Below, one piece after another: positions 17,443 to 27,825 of a stretch of DNA of 64,000 nt. Source of the stretch: Erythrobacteraceae bacterium E2-1 Yellow Sea. Lineage in GTDB: Bacteria > Pseudomonadota > Alphaproteobacteria > Sphingomonadales > Sphingomonadaceae. The stretch's first letter is position 1; each line of letters opens with the position of its first letter. The notes beneath the pieces are model-generated. The model ran no database searches. It was not told the origin of the DNA and worked only from the letters and a program-made list of their open reading frames with translations. The stretch covers positions 62,001 through 126,000 of the forward strand of contig JADCLP010000004.1 of NCBI GenBank assembly GCA_014983025.1, given 5' to 3'. Made by a program: the position numbers and the translations under genes.

Positions 17443-18653
17443 TTCATATCTCCTGCAGCTATGCGGGTGATGACGAGGGCGGACAGCGCCGCACGTTCGG
17501 CGAGAGAGGGCACAATCAGATATTCCTGCGGGCTGTGAATGGCTCCGCCGCGCACGCCCATCGTATCGACCACGGGCACTCCGCAGGCGGCGATATTATT
17601 GCCGTCGCACACCCCGCCAGTGGATTGCCAACTGATTTCCTGGCCCAATTGCGCGCCGCATGCCTTCACCAGATCGAACAGGCGTTGCGCCTGTGCATCG
17701 ACCGGTTTGGGCGGGCGGGTCACGCCGCCATGGCGATGGATGGAAACTTCGTGCACGTTTTCTATATCACGCAGAACATCGGTCAGCGCCCGGTCAAACC
17801 CCTCCATCGCTTCAGGTGTTTTGGGGCGAATGTTGAAGCGTAGAACAGCGTTGTCGGGCACAACATTATTGGCTGCGCCACCCTCCAGCTTCGCCGGGTT
17901 CACGGTGAGGTCGGCATGTTCCATGGCCTTGATGCGCAGGATCAGATCGGCAGCCGCCACCACGGCATTGCGCCCGTCCTGCGGGTTGCGCCCGGCATGC
18001 GCGCTCTTGCCCGTGACGGTGATGGAATAATTGCCCGTGCCGCCGCGCGCATGGGCCAGCGTGCCATCGGGCAGGGCGGATGGTTCATAGGTCAGCGCGG
18101 CCAGCTTGCCCCGCGCCAGTTCTGCAATCAGGTCACGAGAGGCGAGCGAGCCCGTTTCCTCGTCCGAATTGATCAGCACATCATAGCCCAAAGATTGCGC
18201 CGCAGCTGATGTCTCCGCCGCCAATAGAGCGTGCAGGATCACGGCGATGCCGCCTTTCATGTCTGCCACGCCGGGGCCGTTCAGCGTGTTATCGTCCACC
18301 CACACCTGCTGCTGAAACGGGTCATCCGCAGGGAAAACCGTGTCCATATGCCCAGTCAGCAATATGCGGCGATTTGCCTGCGGGCGCACGCGCAGCACCA
18401 AGTGCTGGCCATGCGGCTTTTCAAATTCGAGTCCATCGCTGCCTATGGCGGTGACGGGGGCGGGGGCGACCAGTTCAACCTCCCCCGGCAGTGCAGAAAA
18501 TGCCTCTGCCAGGGCGCTCGCCTGATCCGAAAGCCCGGCCAAATTGGCAGTGCCGGTGTTGATTGCACACCACGCCTCTACCTGCCGCAGCATGACGGCA
18601 GGATCGATCCGTTCCAGCATGCTGGCGGCGTCAGATGTTTGGTGCTGTTGCAT
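17439..18653 (-). CDS. M20 family metallohydrolase linked to astAB
   Basis: This 404-residue zinc hydrolase is of the M20 peptidase/deacylase family, closest in style to glutamate carboxypeptidases. The metal-binding motifs GHMDTVFP, NGPGVADMKGG and the catalytic DEETGS are present, as are the dimerisation domain (GKSAHAGRNPQDGRNA) and a C-terminal HSPQEY metal ligand. It overlaps astA by four bases and therefore belongs to the AST operon. It might act as the desuccinylase in place of AstE, which is an inference from position. I start at the ATG at 18653; a TTG at 18689 is also in frame. Confidence 0.85.
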   Translation of the reverse strand: MQQHQTSDAASMLERIDPAVMLRQVEAWCAINTGTANLAGLSDQASALAEAFSALPGEVELVAPAPVTAIGSDGLEFEKPHGQHLVLRVRPQANRRILLTGHMDTVFPADDPFQQQVWVDDNTLNGPGVADMKGGIAVILHALLAAETSAAAQSLGYDVLINSDEETGSLASRDLIAELARGKLAALTYEPSALPDGTLAHARGGTGNYSITVTGKSAHAGRNPQDGRNAVVAAADLILRIKAMEHADLTVNPAKLEGGAANNVVPDNAVLRFNIRPKTPEAMEGFDRALTDVLRDIENVHEVSIHRHGGVTRPPKPVDAQAQRLFDLVKACGAQLGQEISWQSTGGVCDGNNIAACGVPVVDTMGVRGGAIHSPQEYLIVPSLAERAALSALVITRIAAGDMN

Positions 18654-18871
18654 GCGCAACCGTTCTAGCTCCCCAGGTATTTCAGGCAAGGTTATACGCC
18701 AAGCGCAAAGTTATTATATGTCACCCTTACGACATTTTGTTTCGTAAGTCGATTGCGCTCATCACGCGGTTGCAATCCTTTACCAGTTTGGCCATATCGC
18801 GCTCGGTTCCTCCCCGGGATATGAGTGGTTTTTCACCCGCCATTGCGGCGGACCAAATTGCGTGAGGACGA

Positions 18872-20971
18872 ATGAGCGAGAATGTAACGCGCGCCGGCTT
18901 GCAGATTGACAAGCAATTGGCAGAGTTTCTGGAAAATGATGTGCTGACCCCGCTGGGCCGCGATGTACCAGCTTTCTGGGATGGGTTTGCCGCGCTTCTG
19001 GGCACATTTGCCCCGCGCAACCGCGACTTGCTGACGAAACGTGATGATCTGCAGGCACAGATTGATGCCTGGCACGTGGAACGTCGCGGCAAGCCAATCA
19101 ACCAGGATGAATATCAGGCTTTCCTGCGCGAGATTGGTTATCTGGTGCCAGAACCGGGCGATTTCACCATCGGCACGCAGAATGTCGACCCGGAAATTGC
19201 CACTATGGCAGGCCCGCAGCTGGTGGTGCCGGTGCTGAATGCGCGCTTCCTGCTCAATGCAGCCAATGCGCGCTGGGGCAGCCTGTATGATGCGCTTTAC
19301 GGCACTGATGCGCTGGATGCCGCACCTGCCCAGCCAGGCGGTTATGATGCGGCTCGTGGTGCGGCGGTGATCGCACGCGGGCGTGAATTCCTGGATCAGG
19401 CTTTCCTTCTGGCTGGTGGCCGCAGCTGGGCCGATGTCACCGGCAGGGATGATATCGAATTGGCCGATGCGGCGCAAAATGCCGGGACGACGGAAAAGGG
19501 CCTGATATTTGTAAACAATGGCTTGCATGTCGAAGTTCAGTTCGATTCCAGCCATCCCATTGGCAGCACGGACAAGGCCGGGATCAGTGATATCGTGGTC
19601 GAAGCTGCACTGACCACCATTTGCGATTGCGAAGATTCGGTCGCAGCTGTCGATGCAGAGGACAAGCTGCTGGCCTATACCAATTGGCTGGGCGTGATCC
19701 GTGGCGATCTGCAAGACACCTTTGAAAAAGGTGGCAAGCAGATGACGCGCAAGCTGGCTGCTGACCGAACCTATACCGCGCCTGATGGCAACACGCAGAG
19801 CCTAAAGGGCCGCAGCCTGTTGTTCGTGCGCAATGTGGGCCATCTGATGACCAACCCGGCCATCAAGCTGGCTGATGGCGGTGAAGTGCCCGAAGGGATC
19901 ATGGATGCCGTTTTCACCAGCGCCATCGGCGCGCTGGATGTGGAAGGCCACTCAACACTGGGCAATTCACGTTTCGGCAGCATCTATATTGTGAAGCCCA
20001 AAATGCATGGGCCGGAAGAATGCGCATTCACCAATGACCTGTTTGATGCGGTGGAAGATCTGCTGGGTCTGAAACGCAACACCATCAAGGTGGGTGTAAT
20101 GGATGAAGAACGCCGCACCAGCGCCAATCTGGGCGCGTGCATCGCGGCGGTGAAGGACCGCGTGGTCTTCATCAACACCGGCTTCCTGGATCGCACGGGC
20201 GATGAGATGCATACATCGATGCAGGCCGGCCCAATGATCCGCAAGGGCGCAATGAAAGCCTCCGGCTGGCTTGCCGCCTATGAAAAGCGCAATGTTGCCA
20301 TCGGTTTGAAGCACGGCCTGTCTGGCCGGGCGCAGATCGGCAAGGGCATGTGGGCCGCGCCCGATCTGATGGGACAGATGATGGTTGAAAAGATCGGCCA
20401 TCTGAAGGCTGGCGCAAACACGGCATGGGTGCCGTCACCCACTGCCGCCACGCTGCATGCGCTGCATTATCACCAGCTCAACGTGTTCGATGTGCAGAAA
20501 GATCTGGGCGAAATTCCGCCACTCAGCGATCTACTTTCCATCCCGCTGGCTGATGGGGTCAACTGGTCGGAAGACGAGCTTCGTGAAGAGCTGGACAATA
20601 ACGCGCAGGGCCTGCTGGGCTATGTCGTGCGCTGGATCGATCAGGGCGTCGGCTGTTCCAAGGTGCCGGACATCAATGATGTGGGCCTGATGGAAGATCG
20701 CGCGACGCTGCGCATTTCCAGCCAGCACATGGCCAATTGGCTGCTGCATGGCGTGTGCACGGAAGAGCAGGTGATGGACAGTCTACGCCGTATGGCCGCC
20801 AAGGTGGACCAACAGAATGCAGGCGATCCGCTGTACGAACCGTTGGTTGGCAATGAGGATGGCGTGGCCTTCCGCGCTGCCAAAGATCTGGTGTTCAAGG
20901 GTGTGGAGCAGCCCAGCGGTTATACCGAACCGCTGCTGCACCATTGGCGGCAGGTTAAAAAGGCGGGCTGA
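18872..20971 (+). CDS. glcB: Malate synthase G
   Basis: This enzyme condenses glyoxylate with acetyl-CoA to malate, in the glyoxylate bypass or glycolate use. The 699-residue length is that of the G isoform, not the shorter A form. Typical segments are [16 protein letters not shown] near the start, [32 protein letters not shown], the MHGPEECAF stretch and [14 protein letters not shown] in the active site. A GAGGAC box precedes the ATG. Isocitrate lyase is not in this window. The 218-base upstream gap separates it from the divergent M20/ast operon and shows no clear operator. Confidence 0.95.
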   Translation: MSENVTRAGLQIDKQLAEFLENDVLTPLGRDVPAFWDGFAALLGTFAPRNRDLLTKRDDLQAQIDAWHVERRGKPINQDEYQAFLREIGYLVPEPGDFTIGTQNVDPEIATMAGPQLVVPVLNARFLLNAANARWGSLYDALYGTDALDAAPAQPGGYDAARGAAVIARGREFLDQAFLLAGGRSWADVTGRDDIELADAAQNAGTTEKGLIFVNNGLHVEVQFDSSHPIGSTDKAGISDIVVEAALTTICDCEDSVAAVDAEDKLLAYTNWLGVIRGDLQDTFEKGGKQMTRKLAADRTYTAPDGNTQSLKGRSLLFVRNVGHLMTNPAIKLADGGEVPEGIMDAVFTSAIGALDVEGHSTLGNSRFGSIYIVKPKMHGPEECAFTNDLFDAVEDLLGLKRNTIKVGVMDEERRTSANLGACIAAVKDRVVFINTGFLDRTGDEMHTSMQAGPMIRKGAMKASGWLAAYEKRNVAIGLKHGLSGRAQIGKGMWAAPDLMGQMMVEKIGHLKAGANTAWVPSPTAATLHALHYHQLNVFDVQKDLGEIPPLSDLLSIPLADGVNWSEDELREELDNNAQGLLGYVVRWIDQGVGCSKVPDINDVGLMEDRATLRISSQHMANWLLHGVCTEEQVMDSLRRMAAKVDQQNAGDPLYEPLVGNEDGVAFRAAKDLVFKGVEQPSGYTEPLLHHWRQVKKAG

Positions 20972-21004
20972 TATAGCTTTGGTGAATCTGGGTGGGGGCT
21001 GTTT

Positions 21005-21400
21005 TCAGCCCTCGCTCCGCACCAGCAGGCCGGAACGTTTACGGCCCATCTGGATATTGCCGGCATTGGCCACCGGCCCTGCGGCGCGGACCTGATCGCC
21101 AGCAAATTCTATCAGGCTGGCTTCGGGCAGGCTGCGTTCAAATTCGATGCCGCAATCCCCATCGCGCGTCCAAATGACTGTGCAGTACAATTCCTGTGCA
21201 CCCATGATCAGCCAACCGGTTACACCCTTGCTGGGCGCGTTTACCATTTCCAGCTTGGCACCATTGTCTGAAATATTGGCCATGCGGCAGGGGCGATCAC
21301 CACTAACAGTGCGTAGGATAACGGGGATATCGACGGTGAAGCGTGCGGACCTGCGCCGTTCAGCCTGTGCGGCCCTGATGCGTGCTTCGAACAGGCTCAT
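21005..21400 (-). CDS. PilZ domain protein
   Basis: This 131-residue protein has a basic, RxxxR-type PilZ entry (QAERRRSARFTVDIPVIL) and a D/NxSxxG-like second motif (MANISDNGAKLE), the two parts of a cyclic-di-GMP binding PilZ fold. The C-terminal GIEFE strand is also typical. No enzymatic or motility partner is nearby. I chose the ATG at 21400; the frame can be extended to a TTG at 21442, but that adds no domain sequence. Confidence 0.82.
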   Translation of the reverse strand: MSLFEARIRAAQAERRRSARFTVDIPVILRTVSGDRPCRMANISDNGAKLEMVNAPSKGVTGWLIMGAQELYCTVIWTRDGDCGIEFERSLPEASLIEFAGDQVRAAGPVANAGNIQMGRKRSGLLVRSEG

Positions 21401-21519
21401 GCCTTGTGGTGCCCCCGTTTTATGTTGTGCGACGCACCGCAATGCACCAAAAAGCCATGAAGAAGCATTGGCAAATGTGTTTAACCAGAATTAACCCATT
21501 TTCCTGACAAGGAGCGCCA

Positions 21520-22107
21520 ATGGCGGACTGGTATCGCAACACTGACTGGAACGATGAGATCGAGGAGCAATTCTTCGTCAAACTGGCGCGCGCACGATCT
21601 CAGCGGGACCAATATATCGTGCTGCAGGCGCTGACATTGGCGGAGAGCCACCCGCAGGTCACATTGCGGCTGGTGGATTATTACTTTGGAACGCGCACCG
21701 ACGATTTCGATGATGGTCGCGCGCGCATGGCAGCATCACGGGCAAATTTCGCGCTGGGCGGTTATGAGAAGGCGCTGGACGATTATCTGGAAGGCATGGC
21801 TGATAATGGCGAGAATCAGGCGATTTATGTTGCGTCGCCTATCCAGTTTGCCTTCATGGCGGCACGTTATCGTTCGCAGCGCCATTACCTTCCGGCGCTG
21901 GATGCGTTGAATGGGCTTGAACCGCCGGACGGGCAGGGAGAACTGCCGTTCATCTATTTCGCCGCATATGCAATGCTGCTGGATGAAACGGGGAAGGATC
22001 CTAATGGAGCGCAGGTTTTGGCTGAAAAAGCCTTGTCCCAGCCCCAGCAATGGCTCGATCATTTTGGAGAATTGACGTGGCGCCTGCGCGGCATCACGCG
22101 CAGCTAG
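21520..22107 (+). CDS. Conserved hypothetical, helical repeat-like protein
   Basis: This 195-residue soluble protein starts MADWYRNTDWNDEIEEQFF. It is rich in helices with TPR-like spacing of small and aromatic residues (ALGGYEKALDDYLEGM, RSQRHYLPALDALNGL). There is no signal peptide and no catalytic motif that I recognise. A good AGGAG box lies six bases before the ATG. It is convergent with rsmA, nine bases apart. A scaffold or interaction role is possible, but no function is assigned. Confidence 0.7.
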   Translation: MADWYRNTDWNDEIEEQFFVKLARARSQRDQYIVLQALTLAESHPQVTLRLVDYYFGTRTDDFDDGRARMAASRANFALGGYEKALDDYLEGMADNGENQAIYVASPIQFAFMAARYRSQRHYLPALDALNGLEPPDGQGELPFIYFAAYAMLLDETGKDPNGAQVLAEKALSQPQQWLDHFGELTWRLRGITRS

Positions 22108-22116
22108 AGTTTGTGT

Positions 22117-22935
22117 CTAACCCAATACGCGGGCAAGGGCGATGAAATCATCCACGCTGAGCGTTTCGGCACGGCGCGTTTCATCAATGCCGAGTTCGGC
22201 CAGGGCCTCCACCGCGCCGGGCATGCCTTTCAGGCTTTGACGCAGCATTTTGCGCCGCTGGCCAAAGGCAGCTTCTGTCACGCGCTCCAACGTGCGCGGG
22301 TTCACGCCTTCTGGCATGCCTGCTGGCGTCACATGGACGATGGCGCTCATCACCTTGGGCGGTGGAGTAAAGGCGCTGCGATGCACCTTCATCGCAAGTT
22401 TTGCCGTGCTACGCCACTGGGCCAGCACCGCGAGCCTGCCATAGGCCCCGCTGCCAGGAGGCGCGACAATGCGTTGCGCGACTTCCAACTGAAACATCAG
22501 TGTCAACGAAGACCAAAGCGGTGGCCATTTTGAAGCGGAAAGCCAGCGGGTGAACAGTGCTGTGCCGACATTATAGGGCAAATTGGCGACCACGGCATAG
22601 GGTTCGCCCATCAGATCATCATGATCGATCGCCAGTGCATCACCTTCCACCACGTTTAACTGGCCGGGATATGTTTCGGACAGTTCGGCCAGCGCAGGCA
22701 GACAGCGGCGGTCCATTTCAATCGCTTTCACGCGCGCGCCCGCCGCCAACAGGGCGCGGGTCAGCCCACCGGGTCCGGGGCCAATCTCTAGCACTGCCTT
22801 ACCCTGCAAATCGCCAGGTATCGCGGCGATCCGGCCCAGCAGTTGCGCATCGAACAGGAAATTCTGCCCCAATGCCTTGGACGCGCTGAGTCCATGCTTG
22901 GCGATTACTTCGCGTAAAGGGGGGAGGTCAGCCAT
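22117..22935 (-). CDS. rsmA: 16S rRNA dimethyladenosine transferase RsmA (KsgA)
   Basis: This enzyme dimethylates two adjacent adenines near the 3' end of 16S rRNA. The 272-residue protein has the family entry [10 protein letters not shown], the AdoMet motif [11 protein letters not shown] and the catalytic NLPYNV motif. A C-terminal helical part follows with [11 protein letters not shown]. The ATG at 22935 overlaps the pdxA stop by eight bases (ATGGCTGA). It is the last gene of the lptD-surA-pdxA-rsmA cluster, an arrangement shared with enterobacteria. Confidence 0.95.
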   Translation of the reverse strand: MADLPPLREVIAKHGLSASKALGQNFLFDAQLLGRIAAIPGDLQGKAVLEIGPGPGGLTRALLAAGARVKAIEMDRRCLPALAELSETYPGQLNVVEGDALAIDHDDLMGEPYAVVANLPYNVGTALFTRWLSASKWPPLWSSLTLMFQLEVAQRIVAPPGSGAYGRLAVLAQWRSTAKLAMKVHRSAFTPPPKVMSAIVHVTPAGMPEGVNPRTLERVTEAAFGQRRKMLRQSLKGMPGAVEALAELGIDETRRAETLSVDDFIALARVLG

Positions 22936-23953
22936 GGTACCCAGCATCAGAACGCCGTGCTGCGCATTCCCCCGCCATGCGGATGGCGGCAATCATTGCG
23001 CCGGGATTGGCCACACCTTTGCCTGCAATGTCAAAGGCGGTGCCATGATCGGGGCTGGTGCGGATAATTGGCAGGCCCAGTGTGACATTAACCCCGGAAT
23101 CGAACTCCAGAGCCTTGATCGGGATCAATGCCTGATCGTGATACATGCACACCGCCGCATCAAAATGGACGCGGTGGTGCGGGGCAAACAGGGCATCAGC
23201 GGGGTGAGGGCCGGTGGCATGAATGCCTTCTGCACGCAGAGTGGCGATGGCTGGCGCAATGATCTGTGCTTCCTCATGCCCAAATTTTCCACCTTCCCCT
23301 GCATGGGGGTTGAGCGCGGAAATGGCGATCCTTGGATGCATGATCCCAAAATCACGGGCCAATGCAGCGGCGGCAATGCGCGCCTTATGGCAGATCAGAT
23401 CATGGCTGATCAGGCCAGGGACATCGGCCAGTGCGCAATGCACCGTCAGCGGAATGGTGCGGAGTGAAGGGCCCGCTAGCATCATTACCGCATCCTGTGC
23501 TCCCAAACTACATTGATCGGCCAGAAATTCGGTCTGGCCGGGGTAATCAAAGCCGACCTTGGCCAGTTCACCCTTGGCAATCGGCGCAGTCACCAATGCC
23601 GATGCTGCGCCATGCAATGTCAATTGAGTGGCCTGTTCCAGCGACCCCATGGCCAACATGGCACCAGCCAGATCGGGCGATCCAGCTGTATAACTGGCGT
23701 CCAACCCGCCTAGCACGGGCAAGGCATCTGAAAAAACTTGATGTGCCTCTGCCGGATCGGGAATTGTGTGGATAGGGCAGATTATGCCCCGCGCCTCTGC
23801 CGCCGCTGCGAGCACTTGCGCACCCCCAACCACACAAAAGGGTTGCAGCCCTGCTTCAGTGCGTGAAGCCCAGGCCAGTGCGATCAGTTCCGGGCCTATG
23901 CCCGCCGGATCACCGATCGAAATGGCGAGGGGCGGGGGTGCGGTTCTGGTCAA
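22928..23953 (-). CDS. pdxA: 4-hydroxythreonine-4-phosphate dehydrogenase
   Basis: This NAD-dependent enzyme acts in the DXP-dependent route to pyridoxal phosphate. The 341-residue protein contains [12 protein letters not shown] at the N-terminus, the [10 protein letters not shown] segment, metal-ligand histidines in the GLISHDLI and [12 protein letters not shown] motifs, and the [20 protein letters not shown] signature. The start is a TTG that overlaps the surA stop (TTGA). It overlaps rsmA by eight bases. Confidence 0.95.
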   Translation of the reverse strand: MTRTAPPPLAISIGDPAGIGPELIALAWASRTEAGLQPFCVVGGAQVLAAAAEARGIICPIHTIPDPAEAHQVFSDALPVLGGLDASYTAGSPDLAGAMLAMGSLEQATQLTLHGAASALVTAPIAKGELAKVGFDYPGQTEFLADQCSLGAQDAVMMLAGPSLRTIPLTVHCALADVPGLISHDLICHKARIAAAALARDFGIMHPRIAISALNPHAGEGGKFGHEEAQIIAPAIATLRAEGIHATGPHPADALFAPHHRVHFDAAVCMYHDQALIPIKALEFDSGVNVTLGLPIIRTSPDHGTAFDIAGKGVANPGAMIAAIRMAGECAARRSDAGYHG

Positions 23954-25290
23954 TGATATTCGATATAGGCATCATTGCGCAGGTCGCGCAAATAACGCTG
24001 GGCACGCTTGTTCACCCGGTCATCTTCCAGCTGTGCCATCAGCTGGTCAAAGCTGGGGCCGCCTTCCGTCTTGGGATCATCACGTCCGCACAGCATCAAC
24101 ACACGCACGCCTTCCTCCACAGACCCAAAGGGCGGTGTCGTCTGGCCCAGCTGCATGTTCAGCACAATGGCTTGCAGTTGTTCAGGAAGCGAGCGAGCAA
24201 GGATCTGGTCATTGGTGACAACGTCTGCACCAATCGCAACGGCAGCACTTTCCGCATCGCCACAACCACGCATGGCCTTTACGCCAGCAGCAAAAGCTTC
24301 AACCTTGGCTGCGGCGGCTTCTTGCGAAATGCCAGGTTCAAATCCGATCGAAATCTGCTTCAGGCTCAACAGGGCATCACGTGGATCGGCGGCCAGAACC
24401 TGGCGTTTGTCGATCAGGTAAAGAATTGAATAGCCACCAGGAATTTCAATCGGGCCAACCAGCTGGCCGGGCTGCATCTGCTGTGCTGCAGCAGCCAGTT
24501 CATTGGGTAATTGCGCGACGCGGACAAAGCCCAGATCGCCGCCAACCACTGCTGTGGTCGCTTGCGAATACTGGCGTGCATAGGCGGCAAAGCTGCCACC
24601 TTGCTGCAACAATTCCATGATGCGTTCGGCGTTCTGCATCACTTGTGCATTCGATTCCGGTGTCGAAGCCAGGAAGATTTCACCCAGACGATATTCTTCC
24701 GTCCCGCGCGATTCCTCCATCCGCTTGAGCAGTTCGTTGACTTCTTCCTCCGACACATTGACGAAGGGGGAGATATTCCGGCTCAGCAGGCGCTGCCAAG
24801 CCAGTTCGCCATGGATCTGGCGCTTGAGAGATGAAGCAGAAGAACCAATGCTGGCGAGGTATTTATCCATTGCTGCAGTGTCTTGCCCGAAATTCTGTGC
24901 GGCGACGCGGGCATAAGTCTGCTCGATAGCAGACTGATCAACCTCAATCTCCTGCGCCTTCGCCTCTTGAATTTGCAGGGTTTCGTCAATCAGATTGCGC
25001 AGCACCTGCATTTTCAGGCGCTGCAGATCTTCGCCAGTAATTTCACCCTGCGATGCGGCCAGAACCAGCGCTGCACGCTGGTCAACATCTGTACCGGTGA
25101 TCACCTGGCCATTAACGATGGCAGTGGCGGTGCGGATATTGGGGTTGTCATCACCCAGCAGCGTTACATTTTGCGGGATTGCCAGCGGGTCCGAAATAAC
25201 TTCATCCTGGGCGGCAAGCATTGCAGGAGATGCCGCCAATGAAGCAGCAGCAAGACTGTTGAAGAGATTGGAAACAAATTTGGTTGTCAC
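23950..25290 (-). CDS. surA: Periplasmic chaperone/peptidyl-prolyl isomerase SurA
   Basis: This 446-residue periplasmic chaperone helps outer membrane proteins fold. A signal peptide ends near PAMLAAQ. A SurA-type N-terminal domain (VNGQVITGTDVDQRAALV) is followed by one clear parvulin domain at about residues 197-300 (YRLGEIFLAS, GGDLGFV, GPIEIPGGYSI) and a degenerate second one. The GTG at 25290 is used, with a GGA box nearby. It follows lptD, whose product is a known SurA client, by 129 bases. Confidence 0.9.
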   Translation of the reverse strand: MTTKFVSNLFNSLAAASLAASPAMLAAQDEVISDPLAIPQNVTLLGDDNPNIRTATAIVNGQVITGTDVDQRAALVLAASQGEITGEDLQRLKMQVLRNLIDETLQIQEAKAQEIEVDQSAIEQTYARVAAQNFGQDTAAMDKYLASIGSSASSLKRQIHGELAWQRLLSRNISPFVNVSEEEVNELLKRMEESRGTEEYRLGEIFLASTPESNAQVMQNAERIMELLQQGGSFAAYARQYSQATTAVVGGDLGFVRVAQLPNELAAAAQQMQPGQLVGPIEIPGGYSILYLIDKRQVLAADPRDALLSLKQISIGFEPGISQEAAAAKVEAFAAGVKAMRGCGDAESAAVAIGADVVTNDQILARSLPEQLQAIVLNMQLGQTTPPFGSVEEGVRVLMLCGRDDPKTEGGPSFDQLMAQLEDDRVNKRAQRYLRDLRNDAYIEYH

Positions 25291-25419
25291 GCGATCATTC
25301 CATTTACAGCGCCTGTAAGGCAGCCGAATACAGCTGGGTATTGGCGCATCCCGGCTGAACAGCAGATGAGTTTGTGCAGGCGGATAGCGGTTTTCTCTTT
25401 CCCTGCCAACGCCCAGCGA

Positions 25420-27708
25420 TCAACGGAATCCCAGATTTCTTAGGCCGAAGAACAATTGGAAGGTATTGCCGCGCTGTGCATCGCCCGCATTGATGTAATC
25501 TCGCCGCCAGGTCAGGCCGAATTCCATACAATCATCGCGATAGGCCACGCCAACACGGGTGCGGATCGGTTCGAACCCGTCAGATGTCAGCGTTGGGTCT
25601 TCATTGCGGTCTGTCAGGTTGAACACGCCCGAACCGAATATTGACCAGTAATTTGCAAAAGCGACACGCACGGCTGCGCGCAATTCTTCACGATCCTGCA
25701 AGTCTTCAATCGCGTCAATATCGCGATTCAAGCGCAGATAGCCAATTTCTGCATAGGTACGTTCATCGCCAATAGTGGCGTCAAATTCATTGCGCCGTGG
25801 GGCCAGATTGTCCTTGTCCAGCCGGAAGCGATGGGTGAATTTCACGAAATCGCGGAAACGCACTTCTGTCCGGCCGACGAAATCGGAAACCTTTTCGGAA
25901 AGGCCAGTGCCATCGGGCAGGACAATGCGGTCATTCTTGAAGCGATAGGATTGACCAATTGTGGATTTGATGCGCCAACCTGGGCGGTGCAATTCCCAGT
26001 CAAAACCATATGTCAGCCGCACCCCGTCCTCTATCCGGTCATAGCCGGGAAAGCGGTTGAGTGAGAAAAGGTTGGAATCTTCCAGATCGATTGCACGCGC
26101 ATCTTCATTGGGAACCGACAGGTTGCGGATGGTTGGGCTGGCAACCAATTGGACGCGTGGCTTCAATACCTGCGTCCCGCCAAAAGCCGGTCCGACGAAG
26201 GGCCATTCAATGTCCACCGCGCTCAAGGCAACGCCGCGTGTTTGCCAGCCTTCATTACCGCGATAGATTTCGGTGCTGGTAAGGCCGGTATTGCTGGTGT
26301 GATAGACATCGCCACGCGCCAGTGCGGTCAGTGTCACGATCTGGCCCAGCCCGGTCAAATGACGCAGATCCCACCGTGCGCCGGCAAAGGCGCGCTGCGT
26401 ATCTTGCCCTTCATCGCGCAGCAGGGCGAGCGTATTGGCCTGCAATTCCACCGTGCCGCCAGCCAGCGGGTCCGCCAAGCGCAATCTGTAATCCATAACG
26501 GGCAGGGCCATAGGTACCTGACCCTGATCGACATTCAGCCGCAGTGTTTGTGTTGCCCAACCTGCGAGCGAGAAATAGGAATTCTGGTCAATCCGTTCCA
26601 GATTGACCGTTGAACGCAGCCGATCATCACGGCTGATGTCATATCTGCGCAGGAAAGTGCGGTCACTAGCCAGACGTACTGACCCGGTCAGGCTCCAGTT
26701 CGGATTGAATTGATAGCGGCCATTGGCAAACAAATATCCGCGCATATCGCGTTCTGCCGTGGGGTCGGTATTGAAGCGGCCAATGCGGCGGCTATTCGTG
26801 GCATAGCCGGTTATCTGATAGGCACCCTTGCTGTAGAGGTGGCGCCATTCAGCAGAAACCATGGGTGTGGCTTCCGTATAAATATGTGTGCCCAGCGCTA
26901 GGTCGCGATTTTCATCAATTCGCCAGTAATAGCGCCCGCTGACTTCAACCCCATTGGATTCGGAGAAGCGTAAATCTGGCACCAGAAAGCCCGAAACGGC
27001 ACGTCCATCTGCCCTGACTGCCAGCCCGGGAAGGGGCAGCAGGCGCGCACCGAACAATTCCAGCACCGCGCCTTTGAAACTTACGCGGCTGGTCTTTGGG
27101 TCATAAGTGACCCGATCCGCCGTGATCCGCCAGCTGGGGTTTTGCGCGCAGCCGCTTGCATCGACCATCGGGCAGGGGCTGTATGCGGCATCAGTCAGTA
27201 CCGTAGTGCCATCATTACCACGTTCACCCGATTGCGCAGCCAGCCTGCCACCAGCACGCAGCGCAAGCAGAAGGTCCTCCATCGCGCCCGCTTCAAAACG
27301 GTCAGTCAGCTCGACCTTTTCGGTATAAAGCTGGTTTCCATCCTGATCGACCACGCGAACATTGCCAGTGGCCAGGATAGTGCCTGCCGCGCGATTCCAG
27401 CTCACTTCATCGGCACGAACCGACCCGTCTGCACTGCGCAGCACCACATTGTCACGCGCGATGACGGTATCGCTTTCTGAATCATATGAAAGTTCACCCG
27501 CCTCAAAATCGATTGTGCGGGCTTGTTCGCTTTTGATCGTGCCTGCGGGGTCGCTGGATGCTTCTGGCGCTGGCGGCTGCGGTGCTTCATCCTGCGCAAC
27601 AGCCGATTGCGCACCCAACAACCCACCCATCAGCAGGATGGACAAGGTGCTGCCTTGCGACAAGCGGGCATAACAGGCTTGCAGGCGTTTCTGCTTGGCG
27701 GGGGACAT
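25420..27708 (-). CDS. lptD: LPS-assembly outer membrane protein LptD
   Basis: This 762-residue outer membrane protein inserts lipopolysaccharide at the cell surface together with LptE. A signal peptide ends near AQSAVAQ. It is followed by an OstA/LptA-like jellyroll (IDFEAGELSYDSESDTVIARDNVVLRS as a long beta stretch) and by a barrel with many aromatic strands, ending NLGFR. The ATG at 27708 begins the signal peptide properly; the frame extends to 27750 but adds only basic residues. It heads the lptD-surA-pdxA-rsmA operon and is divergent from pepA. Confidence 0.92.
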   Translation of the reverse strand: MSPAKQKRLQACYARLSQGSTLSILLMGGLLGAQSAVAQDEAPQPPAPEASSDPAGTIKSEQARTIDFEAGELSYDSESDTVIARDNVVLRSADGSVRADEVSWNRAAGTILATGNVRVVDQDGNQLYTEKVELTDRFEAGAMEDLLLALRAGGRLAAQSGERGNDGTTVLTDAAYSPCPMVDASGCAQNPSWRITADRVTYDPKTSRVSFKGAVLELFGARLLPLPGLAVRADGRAVSGFLVPDLRFSESNGVEVSGRYYWRIDENRDLALGTHIYTEATPMVSAEWRHLYSKGAYQITGYATNSRRIGRFNTDPTAERDMRGYLFANGRYQFNPNWSLTGSVRLASDRTFLRRYDISRDDRLRSTVNLERIDQNSYFSLAGWATQTLRLNVDQGQVPMALPVMDYRLRLADPLAGGTVELQANTLALLRDEGQDTQRAFAGARWDLRHLTGLGQIVTLTALARGDVYHTSNTGLTSTEIYRGNEGWQTRGVALSAVDIEWPFVGPAFGGTQVLKPRVQLVASPTIRNLSVPNEDARAIDLEDSNLFSLNRFPGYDRIEDGVRLTYGFDWELHRPGWRIKSTIGQSYRFKNDRIVLPDGTGLSEKVSDFVGRTEVRFRDFVKFTHRFRLDKDNLAPRRNEFDATIGDERTYAEIGYLRLNRDIDAIEDLQDREELRAAVRVAFANYWSIFGSGVFNLTDRNEDPTLTSDGFEPIRTRVGVAYRDDCMEFGLTWRRDYINAGDAQRGNTFQLFFGLRNLGFR

Positions 27709-27825
27709 GACTTGCCTATCGCACCGCTGACGCTTAATCGCAATCGCCATTCCTCAATGCCTTGTGCGCCAGTCCACAACCGGGCACGACACGGCTCATA
27801 ACAAATCGATTTTTTCGGAGTTTTC

